64,000 nt of DNA from a virus. Location of the stretch: positions 1-64,000 of the IMG/VR virus record IMGVR_UViG_3300013116_000108. One strand, written 5' to 3'. A program made the position numbers and the translations under genes. Under the pieces are notes generated by a model, which was not told the DNA's origin, did not search any database, and worked only from the letters and a program-made list of their open reading frames with translations. This document shows positions 1 to 9,471 of the stretch, one piece after another. Numbering within the stretch: the first letter of the stretch is position 1; each line of letters begins with the position of its first letter.

Positions 1-42
1 TATCTTTTTTGGTTTTTTAACAGTAATTAACCAGGAGGCATA

Positions 43-3000
43 ATGCTATCAAAGTCAATCAAAGGTATATTAATAAGTTCATTAATATTTCTGCTAACTG
101 CTTGTGGAGGCGGTGGAGGTGGCGGTTCTATAACTTTAAATACTCCAACAAATCCAGATACCCCAATAGACACATCTTTTGGTAATACTGCTACAAGTAG
201 TATTAATGCTATTAATAATGGACTTCAAGTTTTAAATAATTCAACCGGCATGGAACTTAGTGCCATAAGACAAATTAAAGATAAAGATAATCTTAAAACT
301 GTTTTGGATAGTTTTAAAGCAATCGGTACTCTTAAATCCACATGGGACGGATTTGATGCTGAAACTAAAACTGCCTTAAACAGTTTGTTTACTGTTACAT
401 TTACATTTAAAGAAGGCGGTGCTAGTAAAACAGTTAACATGGGTACAGCAATTAATATTGCCCATGGAATGTATACAAGGTATTATGAAGGTCATGAAAC
501 ATTTTGGAATGATGCTGTTAATACAGGTCAGTTTGACGATACTGATTCTAGTTATACTTCTATTAAAAATAATGTTGAAACAGATTGGAACAAGAGTTCA
601 GAAGATTTATTAGATGAGTTTGATAACGGTTCTACAAAAAATGTTGTAGTAAATACAACCGAAACTGTTAGAGTAATAGTTGAAACAAATGCTACAAGAA
701 CATCATCAACAGAAGCAACTGAAACAGAAACAGTAGGTACTGTAACAAATACCTATAAGGTTACAACTACTGTAACAACAACATACAGTTCATACAGAGA
801 CGACACAGTTAACTATACAAGAACTGATGTTGTAACTACTTACACAAATGGTAAAGTTGAAACTACTACAGGTACGACTACCGAAGCAAGTAGAACTCAA
901 GGTACTGTTGTGGAACACGATGTAACTACAAGCGAATCGGTTAGTAGAGAATTAATAGAAACAGTAGATTCAGCAGAAATTAATATTAACACATTTGGAA
1001 ATAATATTATTCAACAAGTAAAAATTGTTGACAATGCTTTATCTATATTAAAGCAAACTGGCAATATGGTTAGTGCTATGGTTAGTATAGAACAAAGCGA
1101 CTATGTATCTGCTTTAGCAGGGTTTAAAGAAATAGCAACACTAAAGGAGACATTTGACGGATTATCAAATGCTGACAAACTTACACTACAAAGTATGACA
1201 GTGACTATTACATACGGAAATGGTTCATCCGAAACTACAAATCTAGTTGATGCTATCGCTATCGCTGATGGTATGTATAATAGATATTATAAAGGACATG
1301 AAACATTCTGGGAGAATGGTGCTACTAATGGACAAGTGGATGATTCAAGTTCTGACTTTACTAGTTTATCAGAAAAAGTAACTGCTGATGCTAGTAAGTC
1401 TAAAGATGATTTGATTGCTACTTATAATGGAACATACGAAGAACCAGAAGAAGAAACTGTAACTCTAGTTTCAACAACAAGTAATGTAGTAAACACTCAA
1501 GAAACTGTTAGGGTAATTATATCAACAAATGCTACAGAAATTATTACATCACAATCAACTAGTACAGAAGTAACAGGCACTATTACTAAAACTTACAGAG
1601 ACACATATGAAGTAACAAGGACATATAGTTCTTATAGAGATGATACTGTAAGTTATACTAGAACTGATATAGTAAAAACATATAGCGACGGTACAACTAC
1701 AACTACTACTGGTACAACTAGTGAGGTTGCTAGAACACAAGGTAATATAGTAGAGCATGGAGTAACTGATAGTGAACCCGTTCGTGTTAATAGAGAATTA
1801 ATATCAACCGTAGATTCAGCAGAAACAGGTACAGTCAACGAAGCACACTTAGGTACTAAGACTACAGGATTGTCAGATGATGCTGACAGTTTCTTAACAG
1901 GAGAAACAAGAGGTTACTGTGGCAACTGGCAAGGATGTACAGTAGACAACTTAACAGTTTGGACTGAAACAGACATTGCTAATGGCACAGGTACAAGTTA
2001 TCAACACATAGACGCCTCAGGTATTAATGATGCTTGGGCAAAAGGTTGGACAGGTAAAGGAGTTAACATAGGTATTATTGATACAGGTGTTAACATTGAC
2101 CACGATGAATTAGATGGACAAATAGGTGGCGTATATAATAACAGTTCAACAGACTGGAATGGACACGGCTCACACGTTGCTGGTACTATTGTTGCTAAAC
2201 ATGATGGACAAGGTACAGTAGGTGTAGCATTTGATTCTAAATTGTTTGTTGTTAGAACTCCTAGTTTAAGTTATTTAGATCACAACTATTGGAATTATTT
2301 TAAAGAAAATGATGTTGACGTAGTTAATTTAAGTATTAACGGTCGTTGGGATCAGAATGTTAGTTTCGATGATAGTTATGTTGTTGGTAGTGATCCTAAT
2401 AATCAAAACAACACTTATCAATCACTATCACTCATTGATGCTGATAAGAACTTATACAAATGGAATAAGACTATATTCAAAAATGGCGGGTATGTAAACT
2501 TAGATCAAGTTATAGCACAAGATGATAACGGCAATCTTGTTTATGGAGGTATGGATTCAATTAATGCTTTAGCAAGTAATATGGCTAACAGTGATATTAT
2601 ACTTGTTAATAGTGCTGGTAATAATCAAAAGATAGCAATGGCTCCAGGTTGGTATGCTACTGCTACAAACGACGATGGTAGTTTAATGCTAGACGGAAGA
2701 TTAATTATTGTTGGATCTTATGATCCTGCTAGTGGAACGAATAATAGTCATTCTGCTAATGCTGGAAGTATTTGTTGGGACGTAGTAAACGATGTATGTC
2801 AAGATGAATATCATGTTAGTGACTTCTTTATTAGAGCACCAGAGAGTATGACATCATTAGACAACTCCGGTTCTAAATATGTAAACATGAATGGTACTAG
2901 TATGGCGGCTCCAGTAGTAACTGGTAGTATTGCTTTACTTAGACAAATGTGGCCACACATGACCGGTTCTAATACAGTACAACTAATTTTACAAACTGCT

Positions 3001-3909
3001 GATTCAAGTTATGATGGATACAATGTAGGACTTGATGGACACGGTAGATTAGATATGGATGCCGCGACACAGCCAATTGGTGCTGTTGGTATTCCAACAG
3101 ATGGTAGAACAGATGGTGCCACTACTAGTACAACTGGCTACACAGCAGGCGGTAATAGTTTACCTAGTTCACTAAGTTCATTGATAGTAGAAACTACAGA
3201 AATGGGATTTAACAGAGATTGGTTAATACCACTTGCTAATGCTCATGTACCAATAGACACAGCATTTCATTCATTTACAAACTATGCTGGTTTAACAGGA
3301 TATGGTAATAGCGACTTTGCTGTACACTTAAAAGAAAATAGTACAGATAGTATTGCTGTAACACTAGATGGAACTACATTTGGTTACATGAAAGAGGATG
3401 GACAATACTTAGGAAGATACTTTAATGGTATGTTTGATATTGGTGAAACACAAACTGCTTTCTTACAAACAGGTAGAGTTTGGGAAACATCAGCAACTAA
3501 CAGACTATCTGCTAATATAAATTTAGGTTATACAACTGTTGACACAGTTAATGGATCACTTATTAATAGTAGTGACGACTTAATGAGTTATGGTTGGAAA
3601 CTACAAAATGATACAGTACTTAACGATAAGTGGAGTATGTCAAGTTATATTAGTCAACCAGTTAATGTATTTTCAGGTAACATGAATATACATGCTCCGA
3701 CTAGTAGAGGTGGAAATGAACTAAGTTCTAACCAAGTAAGTTATACAGATACAGAATGGAGCCAAACTGCTAAAACTGAAACTGATATCGGAATAGGATT
3801 TAACTATACCGAAGGAGACTTTAGTTGGAGCATAAGCACAGTATCAAGGTTTGATACTGCTGTTGGCAATGATCACAATGTTACCGCTTCATTTAAGTGG
3901 GTATTTTAG
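43..3909 (+). CDS. Surface lipoprotein subtilase (S8 family) with duplicated N-terminal domain and autotransporter-like C-terminus
   Basis: This 1288-residue protein starts behind an AGGAGG ribosome site with a signal peptide ending in a lipobox (LTAC followed by a glycine run), so it is probably an exported lipoprotein. Residues about 50-620 are two diverged copies of one Thr/Ser-rich domain; both contain TYSSYRDDTV and end near TVDSAE. A subtilisin domain follows with all three catalytic residues visible: Asp680 in IIDTG, His708 in GHGSHVAG and Ser953 in GTSMAAP. The last 230 residues alternate polar and hydrophobic and end in phenylalanine, as outer-membrane beta-barrels do. By family it should be a serine endopeptidase; surface display and its target (host surface or virion proteins) are inference. 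Such a protease is unusual in a phage. Confidence 0.85.
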   Translation: MLSKSIKGILISSLIFLLTACGGGGGGGSITLNTPTNPDTPIDTSFGNTATSSINAINNGLQVLNNSTGMELSAIRQIKDKDNLKTVLDSFKAIGTLKSTWDGFDAETKTALNSLFTVTFTFKEGGASKTVNMGTAINIAHGMYTRYYEGHETFWNDAVNTGQFDDTDSSYTSIKNNVETDWNKSSEDLLDEFDNGSTKNVVVNTTETVRVIVETNATRTSSTEATETETVGTVTNTYKVTTTVTTTYSSYRDDTVNYTRTDVVTTYTNGKVETTTGTTTEASRTQGTVVEHDVTTSESVSRELIETVDSAEININTFGNNIIQQVKIVDNALSILKQTGNMVSAMVSIEQSDYVSALAGFKEIATLKETFDGLSNADKLTLQSMTVTITYGNGSSETTNLVDAIAIADGMYNRYYKGHETFWENGATNGQVDDSSSDFTSLSEKVTADASKSKDDLIATYNGTYEEPEEETVTLVSTTSNVVNTQETVRVIISTNATEIITSQSTSTEVTGTITKTYRDTYEVTRTYSSYRDDTVSYTRTDIVKTYSDGTTTTTTGTTSEVARTQGNIVEHGVTDSEPVRVNRELISTVDSAETGTVNEAHLGTKTTGLSDDADSFLTGETRGYCGNWQGCTVDNLTVWTETDIANGTGTSYQHIDASGINDAWAKGWTGKGVNIGIIDTGVNIDHDELDGQIGGVYNNSSTDWNGHGSHVAGTIVAKHDGQGTVGVAFDSKLFVVRTPSLSYLDHNYWNYFKENDVDVVNLSINGRWDQNVSFDDSYVVGSDPNNQNNTYQSLSLIDADKNLYKWNKTIFKNGGYVNLDQVIAQDDNGNLVYGGMDSINALASNMANSDIILVNSAGNNQKIAMAPGWYATATNDDGSLMLDGRLIIVGSYDPASGTNNSHSANAGSICWDVVNDVCQDEYHVSDFFIRAPESMTSLDNSGSKYVNMNGTSMAAPVVTGSIALLRQMWPHMTGSNTVQLILQTADSSYDGYNVGLDGHGRLDMDAATQPIGAVGIPTDGRTDGATTSTTGYTAGGNSLPSSLSSLIVETTEMGFNRDWLIPLANAHVPIDTAFHSFTNYAGLTGYGNSDFAVHLKENSTDSIAVTLDGTTFGYMKEDGQYLGRYFNGMFDIGETQTAFLQTGRVWETSATNRLSANINLGYTTVDTVNGSLINSSDDLMSYGWKLQNDTVLNDKWSMSSYISQPVNVFSGNMNIHAPTSRGGNELSSNQVSYTDTEWSQTAKTETDIGIGFNYTEGDFSWSISTVSRFDTAVGNDHNVTASFKWVF

Positions 3910-3920
3910 GAGAAGAAATA

Positions 3921-4634
3921 ATGGCAAAAAGATTGTTTAGGGTAGACATGGGAATTAACGGAGGCGAATTAATTATTGGCAAAGTTAATGACGAATTTGT
4001 TAGACACTTTGTTGACAAAGACGAAGGGGATTTAATTGATGCTTTACATACAGCAGAGCATGATCCAGAAGAATATGATGGTCCTGAAATATGTGATAAC
4101 TTTTGTGCCTGGAACGAATGTGACGATATTGAACATCTCAATAATTCATATGGAGATACAGAATGGTCGTGGGTAGAGTTGCCTGCAGGTACTAAACCAG
4201 GCACCAGAGACTCAATGGAAAATGAATACGAAGGCGAGAGTTTTGAACCTTTACATTTATTTGATAGAGAAGCATACCATGAAGATAACGATAGTGCCAA
4301 AGATGAACATAATGTTGTTCCTGTACTAGTATATCATACAGGTGAAAAAGGTGGCATGGGTTGTTGGTTTGTTGAAACCGATGGCGAAGACTTTGACCCT
4401 AACAAGTTTTGTTATTCAACAGTAGCAACTAATGTTAGTGAAATTATAGAACAAGCATGGTATGATAAAGAAGAATTAGATCATAACATGGACTGGGCAG
4501 ATACAAGGAGTAAAGGCGATTGGGCACGAGTAGGCTGGATGAACATGGACTGGCATGACACCCGAGAACAACGATTAAATGATGAATACCTTTGGGAAAC
4601 CTATGATGAAATACAAGAAGAAGGAGAGGGCTAA
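3921..4634 (+). CDS. Hypothetical acidic protein
   Basis: The ATG at 3921 follows an AGGAG box at 8 bases; a GTG further upstream (3897) would overlap the subtilase and has no such box. The 237-residue product is strongly acidic (many Asp/Glu) and rich in Trp, with no signal peptide or membrane segment. I do not recognise a family. It ends in a TAATG overlap with the next gene, so it is translated as part of the plus-strand operon that continues into the phosphoribosyltransferase. Confidence 0.6.
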   Translation: MAKRLFRVDMGINGGELIIGKVNDEFVRHFVDKDEGDLIDALHTAEHDPEEYDGPEICDNFCAWNECDDIEHLNNSYGDTEWSWVELPAGTKPGTRDSMENEYEGESFEPLHLFDREAYHEDNDSAKDEHNVVPVLVYHTGEKGGMGCWFVETDGEDFDPNKFCYSTVATNVSEIIEQAWYDKEELDHNMDWADTRSKGDWARVGWMNMDWHDTREQRLNDEYLWETYDEIQEEGEG

Positions 4635-4828
4635 TGGATTGGTACACAACATGGTGGTTACTTGCCGCATATACAATTGGTACAGTATTAGGATATAAAA
4701 TGGCAACTAGACGAAACTATATTATTATTTCTGAAACTATAGATGGTTTAAGAAGAGGTGGGTTTCTAAAAGTTAAAGAAACAGGTAATGACAATTATGA
4801 AATATTAAAGGTAAAACAAAATGATTAA
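4634..4828 (+). CDS. Small single-pass membrane protein
   Basis: The 64-residue product has one hydrophobic N-terminal segment (about residues 5-22, WWLLAAYTIGTVLGYKM) followed by a basic cytoplasmic tail. Its ATG overlaps the previous stop codon and has an AGGAG box upstream. Its stop overlaps the next start by 8 bases, so it is coupled to the phosphoribosyltransferase. Function is not recognisable. Confidence 0.55.
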   Translation: MDWYTTWWLLAAYTIGTVLGYKMATRRNYIIISETIDGLRRGGFLKVKETGNDNYEILKVKQND

Positions 4829-5300
4829 GAAGAAAATTTATAGTTGGCATGACGTTGAAAAAATGTGTTCACAATTACTTGTACAACTTTACAACAGTGA
4901 ATGGAGACCTGATTACATTGTAGGTATTACACGTGGCGGGAATGTACCTGCTACAATTTTAAGTAACATGACAGGTATTAGATGTGAGGCTGTTAAGGTT
5001 GCTTTACGAGATGGCGAGTCTGGTAAAACTGGAGACAGTATTGCTTGGATGGCCGAAGATGCTAAAATGGGCAAAAATATTTTAGTAGTAGATGACATTA
5101 ACGATACTGGTGCTACTTTTAAATGGTTATCAGAAGACTGGGGTCTTAATGGTGGGGACAATGTTCGTTTTGCTACATTAACAGAAAACTTATCAAGTGA
5201 TTTCGATGGAGTCGATTATTACTGTGATGAAGTTAACAAAGCCGAAGAAGATGTTTGGCTTGTTTATCCTTGGGAAAATGTAGGTGAATATAATGGATAA
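4821..5300 (+). CDS. Purine-type phosphoribosyltransferase
   Basis: The 159-residue protein has the type I phosphoribosyltransferase fold signature: an N-terminal beta strand with ITRGGNVPA and the PRPP-binding motif ILVVDDINDTGAT near residues 90-102. By family it would join a purine base (hypoxanthine, xanthine or guanine) to PRPP to give a nucleoside monophosphate. Length fits the Gpt-type salvage enzymes; the specific base cannot be read from the sequence. A GMP reductase at 37.9-39.0 kb and the queuosine-type genes in this window make a purine salvage role plausible. Confidence 0.8.
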   Translation: MIKKKIYSWHDVEKMCSQLLVQLYNSEWRPDYIVGITRGGNVPATILSNMTGIRCEAVKVALRDGESGKTGDSIAWMAEDAKMGKNILVVDDINDTGATFKWLSEDWGLNGGDNVRFATLTENLSSDFDGVDYYCDEVNKAEEDVWLVYPWENVGEYNG

Positions 5301-5559
5301 AGAATACAAAAAATACACTTGTAAGTATAAAGCCGAATGGCCAGTTGATAAATTTGGTAGGATTGGTGGTATGTATAGTACGGCTGATTTACCTGTTCAA
5401 GGTTATGTAGAATTGGAAAGAACGGGCACTTTAGTATCCCAAGATTCCAAACGTGAAATGTACGAAGTACAAGATGGCGAAAGAATGTTTGTAAAGAGGG
5501 TGGTTCCTTTTACAAAAGTCACAGATATAGAGGAAGTCGTTAATGAATCAGATAAATAA
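5293..5559 (+). CDS. Hypothetical protein
   Basis: I place the start at the ATG at 5293, which has a TAGGTGA box upstream and overlaps the previous stop by 8 bases; a GTG at 5284 is possible but less well placed. The 88-residue product is charged, without membrane segments, and resembles no family I know. It closes the first plus-strand operon; a sigma70 promoter begins 2 bases after its stop. Confidence 0.5.
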   Translation: MDKEYKKYTCKYKAEWPVDKFGRIGGMYSTADLPVQGYVELERTGTLVSQDSKREMYEVQDGERMFVKRVVPFTKVTDIEEVVNESDK

Positions 5560-5560
5560 G

Positions 5561-5590
5561 TTGACAATCCCATATACTTTATGTTATAAT
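5561..5590 (+). promoter_or_regulatory. Sigma70-type promoter for queD-clpP-queE
   Basis: A perfect -35 (TTGACA, 5561-5566) and a perfect -10 (TATAAT, 5585-5590) are separated by 18 bases. It sits between the end of one gene and the queD leader, so it should drive queD, clpP and queE as an early, host-polymerase transcript. Confidence 0.8.
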
Positions 5591-5605
5591 TATAACATGA
5601 TAAAC

Positions 5606-5665
5606 GAGGTCTACAAGGGATCAACCCTCACAAAATATTCTGCCCCCTCTATTAACAATCGGAGG
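5606..5665 (+). promoter_or_regulatory. Structured queD leader, possible preQ1-type riboswitch
   Basis: Between the promoter and the queD ribosome site lie complementary blocks GAGG (5606), AGGG (5616), CCCTC (5625) and CCCTC (5645). They can form either a nested hairpin pair or an H-type pseudoknot with an A-rich third loop (ACAAAATATT), and the two folds exclude each other. PreQ1-I riboswitches have such a short pseudoknot with an A-rich tail and sit before que genes. The core does not match the consensus I remember, so this is a candidate only. Confidence 0.3.
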
Positions 5666-5673
5666 ATAAAATA

Positions 5674-6159
5674 ATGGCTAATGCCAAACAAAAAAAATAT
5701 GTTTCAACAAAAACGTACAGACAAGGATTTCCAGTTGCTTACAGACAATGGAGAGCCGACAGTCATTGTAATATAATTCATGGATATGCTTTGAGTTTCC
5801 ATTTTGAGTTTGAGTCAGATGACTTAGATGTAAGAAATTGGGTTATGGACTTTGGCGGTTTAAAACCACTAAAACAATTATTAGAAGATTGGTTTGATCA
5901 TACACTATTGTTAGCACTTGATGATCCAAACTATGATGATTTTAAGAAACTAGGCGAACTAGGACTAGCAAAGATTACAGAAGTTGAAAAAACAGGCTGT
6001 GAAGGTATTGCTGATTTCTTGTATGAATATATCAATACTATTTTCTTAAAAGATTATGGTGAAGCAGATAGAATATGGTGTTCTAGAGTAGAAGTAAGAG
6101 AAACAGATTCTAATATGTCCTACAGACAAGGACATAGAGAAGATGGCGATTTTGAATAA
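5674..6159 (+). CDS. queD: 6-carboxy-tetrahydropterin synthase-like protein (QueD)
   Basis: The 161-residue protein has the QueD/PTPS pattern seen in marine T4-like phages: [15 protein letters not shown] near residues 25-39, then the MDFGGLKPL strand and WFDHTLLL. In the pathway it turns dihydroneopterin triphosphate into 6-carboxy-tetrahydropterin, the precursor of 7-deazaguanines. The usual HGH zinc motif reads HGY here, a variation to note. It starts after GGAGG (5661) and is first in an operon with clpP and queE. Confidence 0.8.
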   Translation: MANAKQKKYVSTKTYRQGFPVAYRQWRADSHCNIIHGYALSFHFEFESDDLDVRNWVMDFGGLKPLKQLLEDWFDHTLLLALDDPNYDDFKKLGELGLAKITEVEKTGCEGIADFLYEYINTIFLKDYGEADRIWCSRVEVRETDSNMSYRQGHREDGDFE

Positions 6160-6175
6160 TAATAAAGGAGATAAC

Positions 6176-6763
6176 ATGGCATTAATACCAATTGTAGTAG
6201 AACAAACATCAAAAGGCGAACGTAGTTACGACATTTATAGTAGACTATTAAAAGACCGTATTGTAATGTTAAGCGGTGTAGTTGAAGAAAATATGTCAAA
6301 TGCCATTGTTGCTCAATTACTATTTTTAGAAAGTCAAGATCCTGAAAAAGATATTACACTATATATTAACTCACCTGGTGGTTCAGTAACTGCTGGAATG
6401 AGTATGCTTGATACAATGAACTTTATTAAACCTGATATCTCAACTGTAGTTATGGGCCAGGCTTGTTCGATGGGTTCATTGTTAGCAAGTTCAGGTACTA
6501 AAGGTAAACGTTTTATGTTACCTAATGCTAGACACATGATACATCAACCCTTAGGTGGATTTAGTGGACAAGCAACTGACGTAGAAATTAGAGCAAACGA
6601 GTTGTTACGTTGGAAGAAAGTATTAACTGAAGTGTATGTTACTAACACAGGCAAAGACTTTGATACATTAAGTAAAGACATGGATCGTGATAACTTTATG
6701 ACAAGTGAAGAAGCGGTTGCTTACGGACTTGCTGATAAAATTATTGCCGAAAGAGAAAAGTAA
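6176..6763 (+). CDS. clpP: ATP-dependent Clp protease proteolytic subunit ClpP
   Basis: The 195-residue product is a full-length ClpP lacking an obvious propeptide. The start is the ATG at 6176 after AAAGGAG. The catalytic triad is visible: Ser in GQACSMGS, His in MIHQPLGG and Asp in DMDRDNFM; the INSPGGSV strand is intact. ClpP forms the proteolytic barrel fed by an AAA+ unfoldase. This phage also encodes ClpX at 43.2-44.4 kb with the loop that docks on ClpP, so a phage-encoded ClpXP is likely. It lies between queD and queE with no functional tie to them. Confidence 0.93.
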   Translation: MALIPIVVEQTSKGERSYDIYSRLLKDRIVMLSGVVEENMSNAIVAQLLFLESQDPEKDITLYINSPGGSVTAGMSMLDTMNFIKPDISTVVMGQACSMGSLLASSGTKGKRFMLPNARHMIHQPLGGFSGQATDVEIRANELLRWKKVLTEVYVTNTGKDFDTLSKDMDRDNFMTSEEAVAYGLADKIIAEREK

Positions 6764-6767
6764 ATTA

Positions 6768-7703
6768 ATGATGTCACTTAAATATAGTAGTGAACCAGTA
6801 ATGAAAAAAGAAGAGAAAAAGTTTTATTACTCTGAAATATTTCATTCTATCCAAGGAGAAGGTCATTATACAGGTGTTCCTACTGCTTGGATACGGTTCT
6901 TTTTATGTAACTTACAATGTAGTGGATTTGGACAAGTAGATCCAACTAACCCAGATACATATGAACTTCCATTTGAAGATTTTGATGTATCAAGTGTAAG
7001 TCGTGTTGAAGACTTGCCAGTATGGGAGAAAGGTTGTGATAGTTCTTATACATGGGCTAAGAAATTTAAAAGTTTAATGGGCTATGAAACACCTACTACA
7101 CTAGCAAATAAAATTGTAGATGTTTTAAAAAATGAAAGTAATCCACAAGGCTTGTTTTTACATCCGGTAAGTAAACAACATCAACACTTATGTTTTACAG
7201 GTGGTGAACCGTTGATGTTAACAGGACAAATGGCTACAATGGGAATTTACAATGAACTTAAAAGACAAAACAATTTACCAAGTTCAATGACATTTGAAAC
7301 AAATGGAACACAACCATTAAAGCCTGAATTTATAGAATGGGCAAACACTATACCTGAAGAAGTATTCTTTTCGTGTAGTCCTAAATTGTTTACAGTATCA
7401 GGCGAGAAACCAGAAAAGGCTATTAGACCAGAAATTGTAGGCAAGTATATGTCAGCATCTATTAAAGGACAACTAAAATTTGTAGTTGGAGATAAAGACA
7501 GAGAGTGGGATGAAATGGAATCAGCAATACAGAAATTTAGAGATGCTGGTGTTGATTGGCCTGTATGGGTTATGCCCACAGGAGCAAGAGAAGAAGAACA
7601 AACTGCTGGTGCCGGTAAGGTGGCAGAAAAGGCATTTAAACGAGGATATAATGTAGCGGCAAGAGTACACGTTTATTTGTTTGGAAATGCTATAGGAACA
7701 TAA
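6768..7703 (+). CDS. queE: 7-carboxy-7-deazaguanine synthase-like radical SAM protein (QueE)
   Basis: The start is ATG 6768, just after the clpP stop (6771 is an alternative). The N-terminus has the QueE signature FHSIQGEGHYTGVPTAWIRF, followed by CNLQC. The third cluster cysteine of the radical SAM CxxxCxxC motif is not adjacent: after a 38-residue insertion comes GCDSSYTW, which matches the CDTxYTW end of the motif. TGGEPL and the glycine-rich strand are conserved. The enzyme contracts 6-carboxy-tetrahydropterin to 7-carboxy-7-deazaguanine. At about 311 residues it is longer than bacterial QueE because of the insert. Confidence 0.82.
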   Translation: MMSLKYSSEPVMKKEEKKFYYSEIFHSIQGEGHYTGVPTAWIRFFLCNLQCSGFGQVDPTNPDTYELPFEDFDVSSVSRVEDLPVWEKGCDSSYTWAKKFKSLMGYETPTTLANKIVDVLKNESNPQGLFLHPVSKQHQHLCFTGGEPLMLTGQMATMGIYNELKRQNNLPSSMTFETNGTQPLKPEFIEWANTIPEEVFFSCSPKLFTVSGEKPEKAIRPEIVGKYMSASIKGQLKFVVGDKDREWDEMESAIQKFRDAGVDWPVWVMPTGAREEEQTAGAGKVAEKAFKRGYNVAARVHVYLFGNAIGT

Positions 7704-8009
7704 ATGACTCTAAGAGATATTTGGTATACTGCTGAACAAATTGCTTTAAAATTTACACTAAAGCCTCAAGTACAGAAGTTTGGGGAAGTAACAATTAAAA
7801 TAGCACATACTATTGTTTTACTTGTTTTATGTATATGTGTTTTTATATATCTTGGTTTTACAGCATTATTTAAAATGCTACAAGATAAGTTTAAAACAAA
7901 TGAAATTGAAGATCAGGTTACTGAAATTTCCGAAGATGATTATAAACCTAAAAAAGCAGAATTAGATGAACCTGAATTTGTTAAAAGACTAAGAAAGAAT
8001 GGTATATAG
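7704..8009 (+). CDS. Small membrane protein
   Basis: The 101-residue product has a hydrophobic segment at about residues 34-56 (TIVLLVLCICVFIYLGF) and a charged, acidic-then-basic C-terminal tail. It starts at the codon following the queE stop. No family is recognised. Confidence 0.55.
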   Translation: MTLRDIWYTAEQIALKFTLKPQVQKFGEVTIKIAHTIVLLVLCICVFIYLGFTALFKMLQDKFKTNEIEDQVTEISEDDYKPKKAELDEPEFVKRLRKNGI

Positions 8010-8017
8010 GAGAATAT

Positions 8018-8380
8018 ATGGAAAATCCATTTAAAAATTTGTTTAGCAAAAAGGCTAAAACAAAAGAAGAGCATAAAACTGAAAAAGATATTGCTACAGA
8101 TAAGCAACAACCTTATGTAAATGTAATAGGATTAAGTTTAGATGATCCTAAGAAACCAGACCAAGGTGCTTTTGAACTTGATTGGAATATTTACTTTGTT
8201 AATCAATTGAGGAAAGAAGGGTACCAAGGTATTAAAGATGAAGATGTTGTTGACCAATGGTTCCAAAAAGTTTGTAGGAATGTAGCATTAGAAACTTGGG
8301 AAAATTACGACGCTGATCCTGAAAACAGAACTACTGTTAATAAGGTAAGGCGAGACGATGGTAAAACTGAGGTTAGTTAA
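8018..8380 (+). CDS. Hypothetical protein
   Basis: The 120-residue soluble protein has a lysine-rich N-terminus and a more structured second half (ELDWNIYFVNQLRKEGYQG, then VVDQWFQKVCRNV). The start follows a good TAGGAG box. No known domain is seen; it is embedded in the plus-strand phage operon. Confidence 0.55.
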   Translation: MENPFKNLFSKKAKTKEEHKTEKDIATDKQQPYVNVIGLSLDDPKKPDQGAFELDWNIYFVNQLRKEGYQGIKDEDVVDQWFQKVCRNVALETWENYDADPENRTTVNKVRRDDGKTEVS

Positions 8381-8382
8381 AA

Positions 8383-9411
8383 ATGCATTTTCTAAGTTTT
8401 GGTGACGGCCATGCTGGCGGAGTTTGTAGTTTTACAGACTATTTAAAAGCAAATGATGACGGAGCATGGGTTGGTTTAGAACGTTATCCACACCCTGTGG
8501 ATTCGCAATACAGTTGGACGTCTAGGCTAGCAGAAGTATATTCAGCAAGAAATAAAAGTTTTTGTAGACATAATGCTTGTATAGAATCAATACTACAAGA
8601 AGTAAGTCAAACTTTAAGTATATATGACTTTGATGATTGTTATTATTTTATAGGGCTACCTAGTTGGAAGAGGAAACTGTTTCCTCTTTACGGTGACTGG
8701 GGTAGTGCTAAAGATCACCTCTGGAGTTCTTCTTTACATTCTTTTGGCGTTGACTGTAAAATGGACGGTACGGATTTTGACAGAGAATACGGTAAGCAAC
8801 TTATAATTGAAATGCTTAGAACAAACGGAGTCCGACCAAAAGATACTACATTTAAATCATGGTATGATGAACGGTTTGCTTCTCTTTTAACTCAAAATGA
8901 TTTAAACTTAGGTGAGGAATATGATCCTATGGTTTCATATCATCCAGATGACGATCGTTTTACTAAGATTATAGACATTTGGTTAGATACTTGCGAACAA
9001 GAGTATTTAAAAGAATGTGAAAGAATAGAAAACATAGAAGAAGATGATACTATGTCAAAGAATATTCATTTTATTTTTGATTTAATAGACTTTTTAAAAA
9101 CTGCTAAAGAAACCAAACATAAATTTTATTTTTACTTCACGGAACATACATGGCCATTACCAAATGACGATGATATAATTAAAACATCAACTAAGATCTG
9201 GGGTGATCCAAAGCCAAAAGAATTAGAGGAAGTTATAGTTAAACTAAATTATCCAAATATCCATTGGCTTTGGAATGTTTGTATGACACGGTTTTTTAAC
9301 GAAGATTTAGATAATGCTAGGCCAAAAACAAAGGGCTACTTTAAGCATGAAGACCATTATCAATTTTCAAGACATATGAGAAAACATTTAATCGACAATA
9401 GTTTAATTTAA
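8383..9411 (+). CDS. Hypothetical protein, possible SGNH-like N-terminus
   Basis: This 342-residue protein opens with MHFLSFGDGHAGG, a strand followed by a small-residue turn similar to the nucleophile elbow of SGNH-type proteins, although the usual GDS is GDG. The rest is rich in Trp and acidic residues and I recognise no further motif. It ends 4 bases before a strong promoter, so it closes the queD operon. Confidence 0.5.
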   Translation: MHFLSFGDGHAGGVCSFTDYLKANDDGAWVGLERYPHPVDSQYSWTSRLAEVYSARNKSFCRHNACIESILQEVSQTLSIYDFDDCYYFIGLPSWKRKLFPLYGDWGSAKDHLWSSSLHSFGVDCKMDGTDFDREYGKQLIIEMLRTNGVRPKDTTFKSWYDERFASLLTQNDLNLGEEYDPMVSYHPDDDRFTKIIDIWLDTCEQEYLKECERIENIEEDDTMSKNIHFIFDLIDFLKTAKETKHKFYFYFTEHTWPLPNDDDIIKTSTKIWGDPKPKELEEVIVKLNYPNIHWLWNVCMTRFFNEDLDNARPKTKGYFKHEDHYQFSRHMRKHLIDNSLI

Positions 9412-9414
9412 GTC

Positions 9415-9443
9415 TTGACAAGTCGGCCTGAATAGTATATAAT
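9415..9443 (+). promoter_or_regulatory. Sigma70-type promoter for the RNase H-like nuclease gene
   Basis: TTGACA (9415-9420) and TATAAT (9438-9443) are both perfect and are 17 bases apart. The nuclease start codon lies 29 bases downstream with an AGAGG box. Confidence 0.85.
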
Positions 9444-9471
9444 ATTATTATATAGGCAATAAGAGGATCAT

